A DNA stretch of 42,060 nt from Bacteroidota bacterium (GTDB lineage: Bacteria > Bacteroidota > Bacteroidia > Bacteroidales > Bacteroidaceae), in assembly GCA_023458215.1 (NCBI GenBank), contig JAEXAJ010000047.1, positions 1 to 42,060 on the forward strand, in the 5' to 3' direction. The notes below the pieces were generated by a model. It did no database searches. It worked only from the letters and a program-made list of their open reading frames with translations, and had not been told where the DNA came from. Both the position numbers and the translations under genes were made by a program. Of this stretch, positions 8,466 through 16,136 are shown piece after piece; within the stretch, counting starts at the first letter, position 1; every line of letters starts with the position of its first letter.

Positions 8466-9215
8466 TTAGATTACATATTTATCACCATCGGATGCAAACA
8501 TAATATTCGTATTTGCAATTAACTTTTCTGCTGTACGGTAATCCTTTTCATTCCAATTTGGATTGAGATGAATAAGTTTTACATTTTGTATTTGATACTT
8601 GTTCGTCATTTCAATTATTTGGGATAATGAAGAGTGCTTTTCATTTTTAGTATTTTCTATTTCCCAACATTCATGTAATAGCAGTTGGGCAGAAGAAGCT
8701 TTCTTGAAAGTTTCTTCTGTTACAATGGTGTCTGTTGCATAATAAATCATGTCGTTCACAAGCATTCCAAAAGAAGGAGAAGAATGTATTTGAGGTATGA
8801 TCTCTACTTCAAAATTCTGTGAGAAAGAATTGTGTCCGATTTGATAATCATTGATTTCAACTGAATGTGAGAAATCATCAATGTTTCTACCAAAATAAGG
8901 AGGAGCTATTATCTTTTGTAAAATCTCATGACATGAGACACCATAAATATCCTTGCCGGGGCCCCAGATGTATATTTCTTTATCTCTACATATGTTTAAT
9001 AAATATATGATACCTATTAAGTGATCAAGGTGGTAGTGTGACAGTAATACTTTTATTTTTTTACAATTCGTGATCTCTTCATATAGTTTGAAATTTGCTA
9101 TACCTGAACCCAAATCCAAAAAAAGATAATCATCATTGTCCTGCACGAGATATGAGCAGGTATTTCTTACTGCTGTCGGTATCCATCCTCCACTTCCCAA
9201 TACTTTTATTTCCAT
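8466..9215 (-). CDS. RNase Z-like metallo-beta-lactamase fold hydrolase
   Basis: This 249-aa cytosolic protein has the MBL N-terminus MEIKVLGSGGW and metal motif SHYHLDH (H60, H62, D64, H65). Further probable ligands are H144, D162 in YYATD and H216 in LIHLNP, an RNase Z/PhnP-like arrangement. Substrates in this fold include RNA 3' ends, cyclic nucleotides and phosphodiesters; the true one is unknown. It is the last gene of the RyR/TIR-NACHT operon. Its first 83 bases overlap the end of the TIR-NACHT gene in another frame, so the two are probably translationally coupled. In this context it could be an effector nuclease, a signal-degrading off-switch or an RNA repair enzyme. Confidence 0.85.
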   Translation of the reverse strand: MEIKVLGSGGWIPTAVRNTCSYLVQDNDDYLFLDLGSGIANFKLYEEITNCKKIKVLLSHYHLDHLIGIIYLLNICRDKEIYIWGPGKDIYGVSCHEILQKIIAPPYFGRNIDDFSHSVEINDYQIGHNSFSQNFEVEIIPQIHSSPSFGMLVNDMIYYATDTIVTEETFKKASSAQLLLHECWEIENTKNEKHSSLSQIIEMTNKYQIQNVKLIHLNPNWNEKDYRTAEKLIANTNIMFASDGDKYVI

Positions 9216-12213
9216 TATTCTTGTTTATTAATTGATTAAAATAATTGAATATATATGCGAACCATTCATAATTTGAAGCATCATATACTATGCATGTTTC
9301 CTCATTTTTTAACAACATTGCATATAAAATTCGAACCTCAGTTAACTCAATATTTGAATTTATTTTTTGAAAAAGATTCTCTGAAATATGAAGTTTTTCG
9401 ATTTCCTCATCGTGATAATTAGGAAAGTCCTTAATTAATGAAATCAATGTTTGGTAGTAGATCACAATTGCTTTATCATAGTTATTTCGGCATAATCCCC
9501 ATGCTTTAGCTAAGAGTAGCCTAGCTTCTGATTGATTTCCTGTGCATATATTATATAGAGCTGAAGTATATAAATAGCGAACATAATAACGGTCCCTAAG
9601 TTTTATTTGCGAATAAGTTTGTTCGATATATTTAAAACACTCTTTTGCTTTTTCATATTCATACCCCCAGATATAATTTTCAGCTGCCAATCGCTTATAT
9701 TCAGCCAAAAAGAGTCGAATACTTGTTGTATTATTATCGCTAAGAATACTTGCTTCATCTAATCCTTTTAATAAATAATCAAATGCTAATTGATTATTTT
9801 CATATCCTGACTTAAAGTTTAATTGATGATAATCTATTTTTGCTAAATTGGCATAACCTAATGAAATTTGATAAGAATTTTCTGCTTTAATTCCCCAATA
9901 ACTTGTCTTTTCAAACGCATCTCTAGATACAGAAAATCTTCCTAATTTTCTTTGGCTCAATCCATAAACTTCATACATTTGAGACTTGGTATGAGCATTC
10001 ATTTCATTGATCATCTGTTCGTTCTTTATTATTTTGTCAGTTAACTCAACAACTGACAAAAAATCCTCTAATGCGTATAAGTAATAAAGTATTCCTACAT
10101 AATTTGAATTGTCAGTAATTTCAGATAAAAGTATTTCCGAAGCAACATCGCCAAAATTCATTTGCTCCAAATCTAAAAAATACCCATTGTCCAAAAAATA
10201 TCTCCGGCTATTGTTCAATAGTTCCAAGAAGAATGAGGATTTATAGATTTCAGCCACATATTGAGGACAACATATACTCAAGCTTTTAATATTACTAAAA
10301 TAAATGGCTATTGCCTGATCATATCCTAATCGTTCTATCTGTTCTTTTAGATAACTGGAATCAGTTAACAGTTCTTTTGTTGCATTATATTCATTCATAT
10401 AAATATAATGGTCTCCTAAGTATTTCAAGAAGTATACAGGCATCTTCGAATAATTTTTCATAAAGCTGGATGCCCACTCAATGAAACTCCGATGTCCCTT
10501 CTTTTTGTTAATGAAATAGTTAGAATCTTCGTCTCTAGTTAACCAATCCACAACAGATTTATGGAATGGAACTATAACCCCATCATCAGATTTGAATAAT
10601 GAACCTAATTGTTTTACTACAGAATATAATGAATCTTCATCCCAATCTACATATTTATAATGGAAAAAATTATCTATTTCATTAATATTCAAGGGTTCTT
10701 TTGCTGCTATCACTAATTTTAAAAAAGGAGAAATTTCTTTTTTGTATTTCTCTGTAGAAGGAAATCTTCTTGTAAAATAATCCTCATAAGTATTATATAA
10801 ACCATGAGGAAAACTTGCTGGGCTTAATGCATCCATTTCTCCTAAATCAATAGAATCGCAAACAAACTCTGCATACAAAAAGACACCTTCACTTTTTGAC
10901 AAAATGGATTGTACTATATTTTCTTTTTGTTGCTGGGAGTAACCCAAATGTTTGATTCTATTGTTGATATATTTTTTTATGTCTTCTAAGTTTCTAACAT
11001 CTGTAGTGTCTAGCTCTTCCGGATGTAGTTGTCTAAACCATTTCTTAACTTCATGTATTGGTCGACTGGTTACTAATAAACGAATCCAAGGTGGGAACAA
11101 AGAGAACTTACTTCCAATAAATTTGGCCAAAGTATTTTCACCATTTTCAGAACTTGCTTCGTCTATAGCGTCTATTAATATTATTACAGGCTTATCTAAT
11201 GGAGGAATTTCGTTAAGTGGCTCTATCAGTAACCTTGTAAATAGCGTATTAACATTTACACTGTTTAAGTTAACGAATTCTTCAATATTTATATTATTCA
11301 GTTTTTCAAAATAATCGGGTAAATGAGTTGATAAATAATAGGCTAATGAAAGGATACAATTTTTAGGATTACTTGTTATAGAATCCGAATGTTGGCATAG
11401 ATGCCATGCGTGGATTTCTGGTAGTTGTTTGCAACTAAGCCATACTGATATGGCTGTTTTCCCAACGCCTGGCCCCCCCGTAAGCCAGAAAACTTTTGAA
11501 CCTTTAGGATTATACAGCCATTCTTTTATTCGTTGAAGAATCCATTCTCTTCCAGTGAATGACTTCATGTATTTTCGAATCTCGTTTTTAAATTCAATAG
11601 GTTTTAAAAGGTTCTGCAAACGTGCTTGCATTCCATCAAAATTGATAGAATCATTTTCTATAGCATTAATCAATAAATCTAGTTGCCTTTGATATATAGA
11701 TTCACTAAATCCGGGATTAAAGCATTCGGACATGTCGAGGTATTGGATCCTGGCTATTGATAATGGAGGTTCTATCGATTGCAATTTTACAGGTATTGTA
11801 AAAAGTCCGTTTCTAACAGCTTTTGATAATTCATTCAAACAATATCCGTCGGGGCGTCGTACTGAATGGGGAGACATTAGGAGGAGAAAACACCCATTGG
11901 GTTTTTGAGAAATAGCATCATCCAAAGCTTTTTCTATTTTAGTAGCCCAGTCATCTCCTGTTTTTAGTTCCAAGTCAGTCCAGACACGGTGTCCTCGTGT
12001 TTTCAAATCCTTACATAGTTTATGAGCTATTTCGGCAAACGAGTCATGTCCATAGCTTATGAATATATATCGTGAAGAATATAAGCGATTATTTATCTCT
12101 TTACTGATATTCTCGATAGGCATTGAATAACCACATTCCTCACAGAAATAAAAACGTTTGCCTAAATTCATTTCATTACCACATTCCGGACAAATTTTCA
12201 TGTTTTCATTCAT
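9133..12213 (-). CDS. Zinc ribbon-TIR-NACHT-helical repeat STAND protein
   Basis: This is a 1026-aa protein. Residues 8-27 form a zinc ribbon (C8, C11, C24, C27). Residues ~46-165 are a TIR domain: YIFISYGHDS, VWTDLELKTGDDW, then YCLNEL, whose E128 sits where the NADase glutamate is expected. A NACHT-type NTPase follows, with P-loop GGPGVGKT (246-253), Walker B ILIDAIDEA (D348, D351, E352) and LLVTSRP at ~385. The C-terminal ~500 residues are helical and TPR-like. Related TIR/NACHT STAND proteins are bacterial innate-immune sensors: the C-terminal part detects a phage component, the NTPase oligomerises and TIR consumes NAD+. The next operon gene overlaps its 3' end. Low GC and rare-looking codons suggest acquisition. 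It may start at M5 instead. Confidence 0.88.
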   Translation of the reverse strand: MNENMKICPECGNEMNLGKRFYFCEECGYSMPIENISKEINNRLYSSRYIFISYGHDSFAEIAHKLCKDLKTRGHRVWTDLELKTGDDWATKIEKALDDAISQKPNGCFLLLMSPHSVRRPDGYCLNELSKAVRNGLFTIPVKLQSIEPPLSIARIQYLDMSECFNPGFSESIYQRQLDLLINAIENDSINFDGMQARLQNLLKPIEFKNEIRKYMKSFTGREWILQRIKEWLYNPKGSKVFWLTGGPGVGKTAISVWLSCKQLPEIHAWHLCQHSDSITSNPKNCILSLAYYLSTHLPDYFEKLNNINIEEFVNLNSVNVNTLFTRLLIEPLNEIPPLDKPVIILIDAIDEASSENGENTLAKFIGSKFSLFPPWIRLLVTSRPIHEVKKWFRQLHPEELDTTDVRNLEDIKKYINNRIKHLGYSQQQKENIVQSILSKSEGVFLYAEFVCDSIDLGEMDALSPASFPHGLYNTYEDYFTRRFPSTEKYKKEISPFLKLVIAAKEPLNINEIDNFFHYKYVDWDEDSLYSVVKQLGSLFKSDDGVIVPFHKSVVDWLTRDEDSNYFINKKKGHRSFIEWASSFMKNYSKMPVYFLKYLGDHYIYMNEYNATKELLTDSSYLKEQIERLGYDQAIAIYFSNIKSLSICCPQYVAEIYKSSFFLELLNNSRRYFLDNGYFLDLEQMNFGDVASEILLSEITDNSNYVGILYYLYALEDFLSVVELTDKIIKNEQMINEMNAHTKSQMYEVYGLSQRKLGRFSVSRDAFEKTSYWGIKAENSYQISLGYANLAKIDYHQLNFKSGYENNQLAFDYLLKGLDEASILSDNNTTSIRLFLAEYKRLAAENYIWGYEYEKAKECFKYIEQTYSQIKLRDRYYVRYLYTSALYNICTGNQSEARLLLAKAWGLCRNNYDKAIVIYYQTLISLIKDFPNYHDEEIEKLHISENLFQKINSNIELTEVRILYAMLLKNEETCIVYDASNYEWFAYIFNYFNQLINKNNGNKSIGKWRMDTDSSKKYLLISRAGQ

Positions 12214-12245
12214 GCTTCATCATTTATATAAGTCATATGCAATTG

Positions 12246-14264
12246 CTATATACTATTGTTAATTAATAGCGGTATTCCTGCCGTGATACATTTGTCATAG
12301 TTCTTCGACCCTTCGGATAATTCATCATAAGGACGAATGTCGGGATGCACAAAGCGTTTTTCTTTATACTCCTTTTTCTTTTCTTTACTGCTGTTGATGA
12401 TAGCTTCTTCTTCAGCAGTAGGCTTGCGATAGCCGAGGAGTAGCTTTTCCATATTCCAACGATTATGTTCCACTTCGGATAGAAGTGCTATCTGGTCATC
12501 GGATAACTGTATATGGTTACCTGTAATCTGCAAGGAACGGAGCTTGGGTTCGATAGAAAATGCACTGTATAAATTAGACCATTGGTGGGAAACCGGACGG
12601 GTATTCCACCTTTTTTTCAGTTCTGCATCGTTGGGACAAGCTTGAGGAACACTGCCATAAGTATCGTAATAATTATACACGTAATGAATAATTTGGCCTT
12701 TACGCTGGCTTTGTTTATCTAAATCATAACAGTTGTCGAGCATTCCAAAAGGAAAAATATGAGAGTACTTGTGTATTTCATCATCTTTCTTCTTACTATT
12801 AAGCATATTAAGCAGAGCACTGGAAGTTTCCTGACGTACAAGTACCGGAATATTATTGTCATATACATCGTCCGGAAGATACAGTCCCATTGCCATGCTT
12901 TGAGGGGGATAATTGAGGCATACCGCAATGGTTAAGATTTCATTCGGATTGTGTACCCATTCTTTGATTTTATTTTGGATAATAGGATTTTCTGCCCGTC
13001 CCTTTATAAATTCAAATTGTACATCCAGGAAATCGGCATCTTTTCCACTAAAGCGGCTTGGAGGAATCACTTTTTTGCTGACTTCGTCACTACTCATATC
13101 GTAATAGCATGTAGAAGCTATTTCAAAATAATGCCGATAGCGCCCGTAAAAGAAGTTCATTTCTTCATCTGCAATTTCATCAATGAAAGTGATAATGCTC
13201 TTTTTACTATTATCTCTGCAGAAATTGGGGAAATGAAGCAGATGGGCAGCTTCCACTCCGAGAGCAATTCCCATACGGCTCATTCCAATAATAACCAAAT
13301 GAACATATTTGTCACTTTCAAATGTAACTGCTTCACGATCAAGTGGTAGATATTCAATCAAGTCTTCTCCTTTTCCATATTTTCTATTGACCAGTATCTT
13401 CTTTGCCCAACCTTCATAGAAATTGAATGGATGGAATTCGATGTATTTTCTCCATTCTGCCGATAAGTCGGTAAGCTGGAATGCAGCAAAAGTGGTTTGA
13501 TTTTCAAAGAGTACAGTGAATGAGATAAGCGGGCAATTCTTGCATTTCTTATGGATATCCACTATTTTTTTTAGACAGTCGATGTTTAGGGAGTCATGGT
13601 CATGTTCATCTCTTTCTCCAATAATAAATACTTCACGCGCTTTAGTGGTGTAAAGTTTTTCCAGCTCTTCAGTAGAGTTACGCTGAGCATGTAATACCAC
13701 TATTCTTTTTTCGTTCTTTGCATCCAGTTCTGTGTGTATCTTGCTGCGGATATCTTCTGCGGGCAATGCACTTTGAATTAATATATAGCATTTCTCATAA
13801 TGGGGGTCATCGCAGATTTGCTGAACAAGTGTAGGTACCATATCGTCAAAACCGATAACTACCACATGATTACGTAACGGATAGACAATATCTCCTTCAC
13901 GGAAACGCTCTACCCTACGTTCCAACATATTAGAGATAACAGAAATGAGCAGACCACAAAACAAGATTAAACCTAATAATACTACCAACAAAGAAAACCA
14001 ACGTAGTGCAGGCGGTACCTCTGTAATGTTTCCGGGATCAATGAATAAACAGATCAACTGGAGTAGACGTCCCATTGGCACATCATTCTCCTGACCCAAA
14101 AGTTCTATATCAGATGGCTCCGGAAAGACATATATGAAACTAATGAAATAGATTGTGACAAAAACTGTCACGATAACTCCAAAAAGCCATGCTAGCTGTT
14201 TCCAACCTTTTCCTGAAAAAGAACGGTCGAAGTGGAGTGTAAATAGTCGGGTAATGAGATTCAT
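12246..14264 (-). CDS. CASTOR/POLLUX-like RCK channel with C-terminal RyR domain
   Basis: This is a 672-aa membrane protein. TM1 (~24-47), a pore-like re-entrant stretch (~65-80, LICLFIDPGN) and TM2 (~88-112) precede ERRVERFREGDIVYPLRNHVVVIGF. That junction closely resembles CASTOR/POLLUX/SYM8 channels just before their RCK domain. A Rossmann-like domain begins at ~133 and a second one near 325 (LVIIGMSRMG). The final ~80 residues are a RyR domain: EHNRWNMEKLLLGY from 599, then HPDIRPYDELSEGSKNYDK. The predicted role is a ligand-gated cation channel; ion selectivity cannot be read from sequence. Its ATG overlaps the stop of the preceding coiled-coil gene, and the TIR-NACHT gene follows after 32 bases. 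A non-conducting sensor is possible. Confidence 0.8.
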   Translation of the reverse strand: MNLITRLFTLHFDRSFSGKGWKQLAWLFGVIVTVFVTIYFISFIYVFPEPSDIELLGQENDVPMGRLLQLICLFIDPGNITEVPPALRWFSLLVVLLGLILFCGLLISVISNMLERRVERFREGDIVYPLRNHVVVIGFDDMVPTLVQQICDDPHYEKCYILIQSALPAEDIRSKIHTELDAKNEKRIVVLHAQRNSTEELEKLYTTKAREVFIIGERDEHDHDSLNIDCLKKIVDIHKKCKNCPLISFTVLFENQTTFAAFQLTDLSAEWRKYIEFHPFNFYEGWAKKILVNRKYGKGEDLIEYLPLDREAVTFESDKYVHLVIIGMSRMGIALGVEAAHLLHFPNFCRDNSKKSIITFIDEIADEEMNFFYGRYRHYFEIASTCYYDMSSDEVSKKVIPPSRFSGKDADFLDVQFEFIKGRAENPIIQNKIKEWVHNPNEILTIAVCLNYPPQSMAMGLYLPDDVYDNNIPVLVRQETSSALLNMLNSKKKDDEIHKYSHIFPFGMLDNCYDLDKQSQRKGQIIHYVYNYYDTYGSVPQACPNDAELKKRWNTRPVSHQWSNLYSAFSIEPKLRSLQITGNHIQLSDDQIALLSEVEHNRWNMEKLLLGYRKPTAEEEAIINSSKEKKKEYKEKRFVHPDIRPYDELSEGSKNYDKCITAGIPLLINNSI

Positions 14265-14938
14265 TTGATAATGATATCTTTATCAAGTAATTGTTTATTG
14301 ATCTTCTCGAGATACTTTATTTTTTCTTCCTGAAATTTTATGAGGGCTGTCTTTTCATATTCCCTTTCATTCATATTTTGAAGCTTATCAATCATATCTT
14401 TTTGAGCTTCTTTTGTCTTTTCTAACTCTTTTATTGTGTCTTTGGCTTTTTTCAACTCCTCTTTCTCATTCTTTGCCTCATCCTTTTCCTTATCAAGTCT
14501 GACAATAAGCCTTTGTTGTTCTTCTAAATATAAATTTGCCAATATTTCTCTCTCTCTTTCCATATTCTTGGCATATATGGCTATCAACTTTAAGATAGCA
14601 ATACATAGGCAGATAAATACAACTACAAGAATAATTGAATGCAGAGTCATTAAATACAGTCTTCCATTAGACGGATAGTATAATGAGAAGTTTTGAGACG
14701 TAACATATATCATGAAACCCCCTGCGACTAAAAACAGACCTATTAGTATGGGAATTGCCCATTTCCACGATAAAAAAATCGGAAGATATTTACTTTCTTT
14801 AGAGTCTTTTTGGTTCGTATCGGAATTTCCTTTTTTTCCATCATTACTATCACCTGCTTTACCTTCATCTTTCTTGTTCGACGATTGATTATCATCCGAT
14901 GTCGGTGCTGCGGTTGGGTCCATATGTTCTTCTTTCAT
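14261..14938 (-). CDS. Two-TM membrane protein with cytosolic coiled coil
   Basis: This 225-aa protein belongs to no family I recognise. Residues 1-50 are polar and low in complexity (Lys, Asp, Ser, Asn and Gly rich). Two membrane helices follow (~60-80, WAIPILIGLFLVAGGFMIYV, and ~94-120, SIILVVVFICLCIAILKLI). Residues ~122-222 form a long charged coiled coil dense in Glu and Lys. Both ends should face the cytosol. The stop overlaps the ATG of the channel gene (ATGA), so the products are probably made together; it may be a channel partner or membrane anchor for the operon. The general plan recalls small two-TM proteins with a coiled coil used as pore-forming effectors in other defence operons, but I see no specific homology. 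Confidence 0.7.
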   Translation of the reverse strand: MKEEHMDPTAAPTSDDNQSSNKKDEGKAGDSNDGKKGNSDTNQKDSKESKYLPIFLSWKWAIPILIGLFLVAGGFMIYVTSQNFSLYYPSNGRLYLMTLHSIILVVVFICLCIAILKLIAIYAKNMEREREILANLYLEEQQRLIVRLDKEKDEAKNEKEELKKAKDTIKELEKTKEAQKDMIDKLQNMNEREYEKTALIKFQEEKIKYLEKINKQLLDKDIIIK

Positions 14939-14966
14939 AGCTTTAAGTGTCTTTTTGTTTATATAT

Positions 14967-15257
14967 TTATTTCTTAGTAATTTTATAGCCTAACTTCATG
15001 ATAAGTTTTAGTGTCTGTATTGCAGTCTGTCGGTCGTATTCACGTTCAGAATCAGGCAGATCTTCATAAGATACTAAACAGGGATGTGTCTTCATTTCGT
15101 CATTTCTGGCGGGGCCATATTTCCACCCCTCTTTTATTCGTCCGGAGGCCCATACTTCATGCACATTACGGGCCATAGCTTCAGTAAGATTTGCTAAACT
15201 CTCCGGTAAAGGTATATCTGTTGTATTTAGAGGAGACGGGGTATATTCTTGTTTCAT
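14967..15257 (-). CDS. Stand-alone RyR-domain protein
   Basis: The start is placed at MKQEYTPSPL (96 aa), because the longer frame to 15317 runs through the predicted promoter. Nearly the whole protein is one RyR domain (Pfam RyR, named from the repeats of ryanodine receptors): NVHEVWASGRIKEGWKYG around 31-48, then HPCLVSYEDLPDSEREYDR around 58-76 and a closing QTLKLIMKLGY helix. Bacterial RyR domains are known, but their ligand is not established as far as I know. It is the first gene of the operon and lies 28 bases before the coiled-coil gene. The same domain recurs at the C-terminus of the channel two genes on, which points to a shared ligand or domain-domain contact. Confidence 0.85.
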   Translation of the reverse strand: MKQEYTPSPLNTTDIPLPESLANLTEAMARNVHEVWASGRIKEGWKYGPARNDEMKTHPCLVSYEDLPDSEREYDRQTAIQTLKLIMKLGYKITKK

Positions 15258-15286
15258 AATGTTTTTCCGATTTATATTATCGGAAG

Positions 15287-15318
15287 CAATATTAATAAAT
15301 AGAAATGAGACGGGCAAA
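15287..15318 (-). promoter_or_regulatory. Promoter of the RyR/TIR-NACHT operon
   Basis: On the minus strand: TTTG (15315-15318), a 20-base spacer, then TAATATTG (15287-15294), one mismatch from the Bacteroides TAnnTTTG -7 box. Transcription should start near 15280, giving a ~23-base leader. A 5-bp inverted repeat CCGAT-N7-ATCGG (15267-15283) sits at the start point and could be an operator. Confidence 0.55.
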
Positions 15319-15349
15319 AAAAATGTTACCTAAATTCAGTTTCCAATAT

Positions 15350-15391
15350 ATGAAAAAAGAGTTTGTCACAGAAAACCGTGACAAACTCTTT
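15350..15391 (-). terminator. Strong terminator of the ABC export operon
   Basis: A perfect 14-bp stem (15356-15369 with 15378-15391) with an eight-base loop runs into a T tract on the minus strand. It lies about 33 bases after the ABC ATPase stop and isolates that operon from the RyR operon. Confidence 0.85.
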
Positions 15392-15423
15392 ATGTGGTAA
15401 AGAAATGAATTGCTCCTTAGCTG

Positions 15424-16098
15424 TTATAAGTTTGCTTCGGTAATCACTTGTCCATCGAATAAATTGATAATGCGTCCTGCATATCCGGCATCATGCTGTG
15501 AGTGCGTTACCATAACGATGGTAGTGCCTTCTTTATTCAGTTCGCTCAACAGTTCCATTACTTCTTTACCGTTCTTGGAATCAAGGTTACCGGTCGGTTC
15601 ATCGGCAAGTATTAGTTTGGGGTTGGAGACTACTGCACGAGCAATGGCTACACGCTGTTGCTGACCGCCCGAAAGTTGTTGTGGGAAGTGCTTGCTGCGG
15701 TGCATAATTGCCATACGCTCCATAGCTGCATCTACACGACGCTTGCGCTCGGCAGATGGAATACCCATGTAGAGCAAGGGTAATTCTATATTCTCATATA
15801 CATTCAGTTCGTCTATCAGATTGAAACTTTGGAATACAAAGCCGATAACTCCTTTACGCAGACTGGTACGTTGTGCTTCCGTATATTTGGAAACTTCGGT
15901 TTCGTTCAGATAGTACTCTCCTTCCGTCGGGTTATCCAGCAGTCCGAGTATGTTCAGCAAGGTTGATTTTCCACAACCTGAGGGACCCATGATGGCAACA
16001 AATTCTCCGTCTTTCACTTCAATGTTCACGTTATTCAAAGCTAACGTTTGTACTTCTTCTGTTTTGAAGATCTTCTGTAAGTTTACAGTCTTAATCAT
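15424..16098 (-). CDS. ABC transporter ATP-binding protein (MacB/LolD type)
   Basis: The start is MIKTVNLQKIF (224 aa); the longer frame adds non-conserved residues. All ABC landmarks are intact: Walker A GPSGCGKST (38-46), Q-loop Q90, signature LSGGQQQR (142-149), Walker B LILADEP with E167, D-loop NLDS, and switch histidine H199. The length and sequence fit the MacB/LolD/FtsE family, which works mechanically with FtsX-type permeases rather than moving substrate through a membrane channel. It is the last gene of the operon and the only ATPase for the six upstream permeases in this window, so it probably energises several of them. A terminator follows. Confidence 0.93.
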   Translation of the reverse strand: MIKTVNLQKIFKTEEVQTLALNNVNIEVKDGEFVAIMGPSGCGKSTLLNILGLLDNPTEGEYYLNETEVSKYTEAQRTSLRKGVIGFVFQSFNLIDELNVYENIELPLLYMGIPSAERKRRVDAAMERMAIMHRSKHFPQQLSGGQQQRVAIARAVVSNPKLILADEPTGNLDSKNGKEVMELLSELNKEGTTIVMVTHSQHDAGYAGRIINLFDGQVITEANL

Positions 16099-16136
16099 AA
16101 TGTTTCGTTTTAATGGTTTATATATGTTTTTACTTC

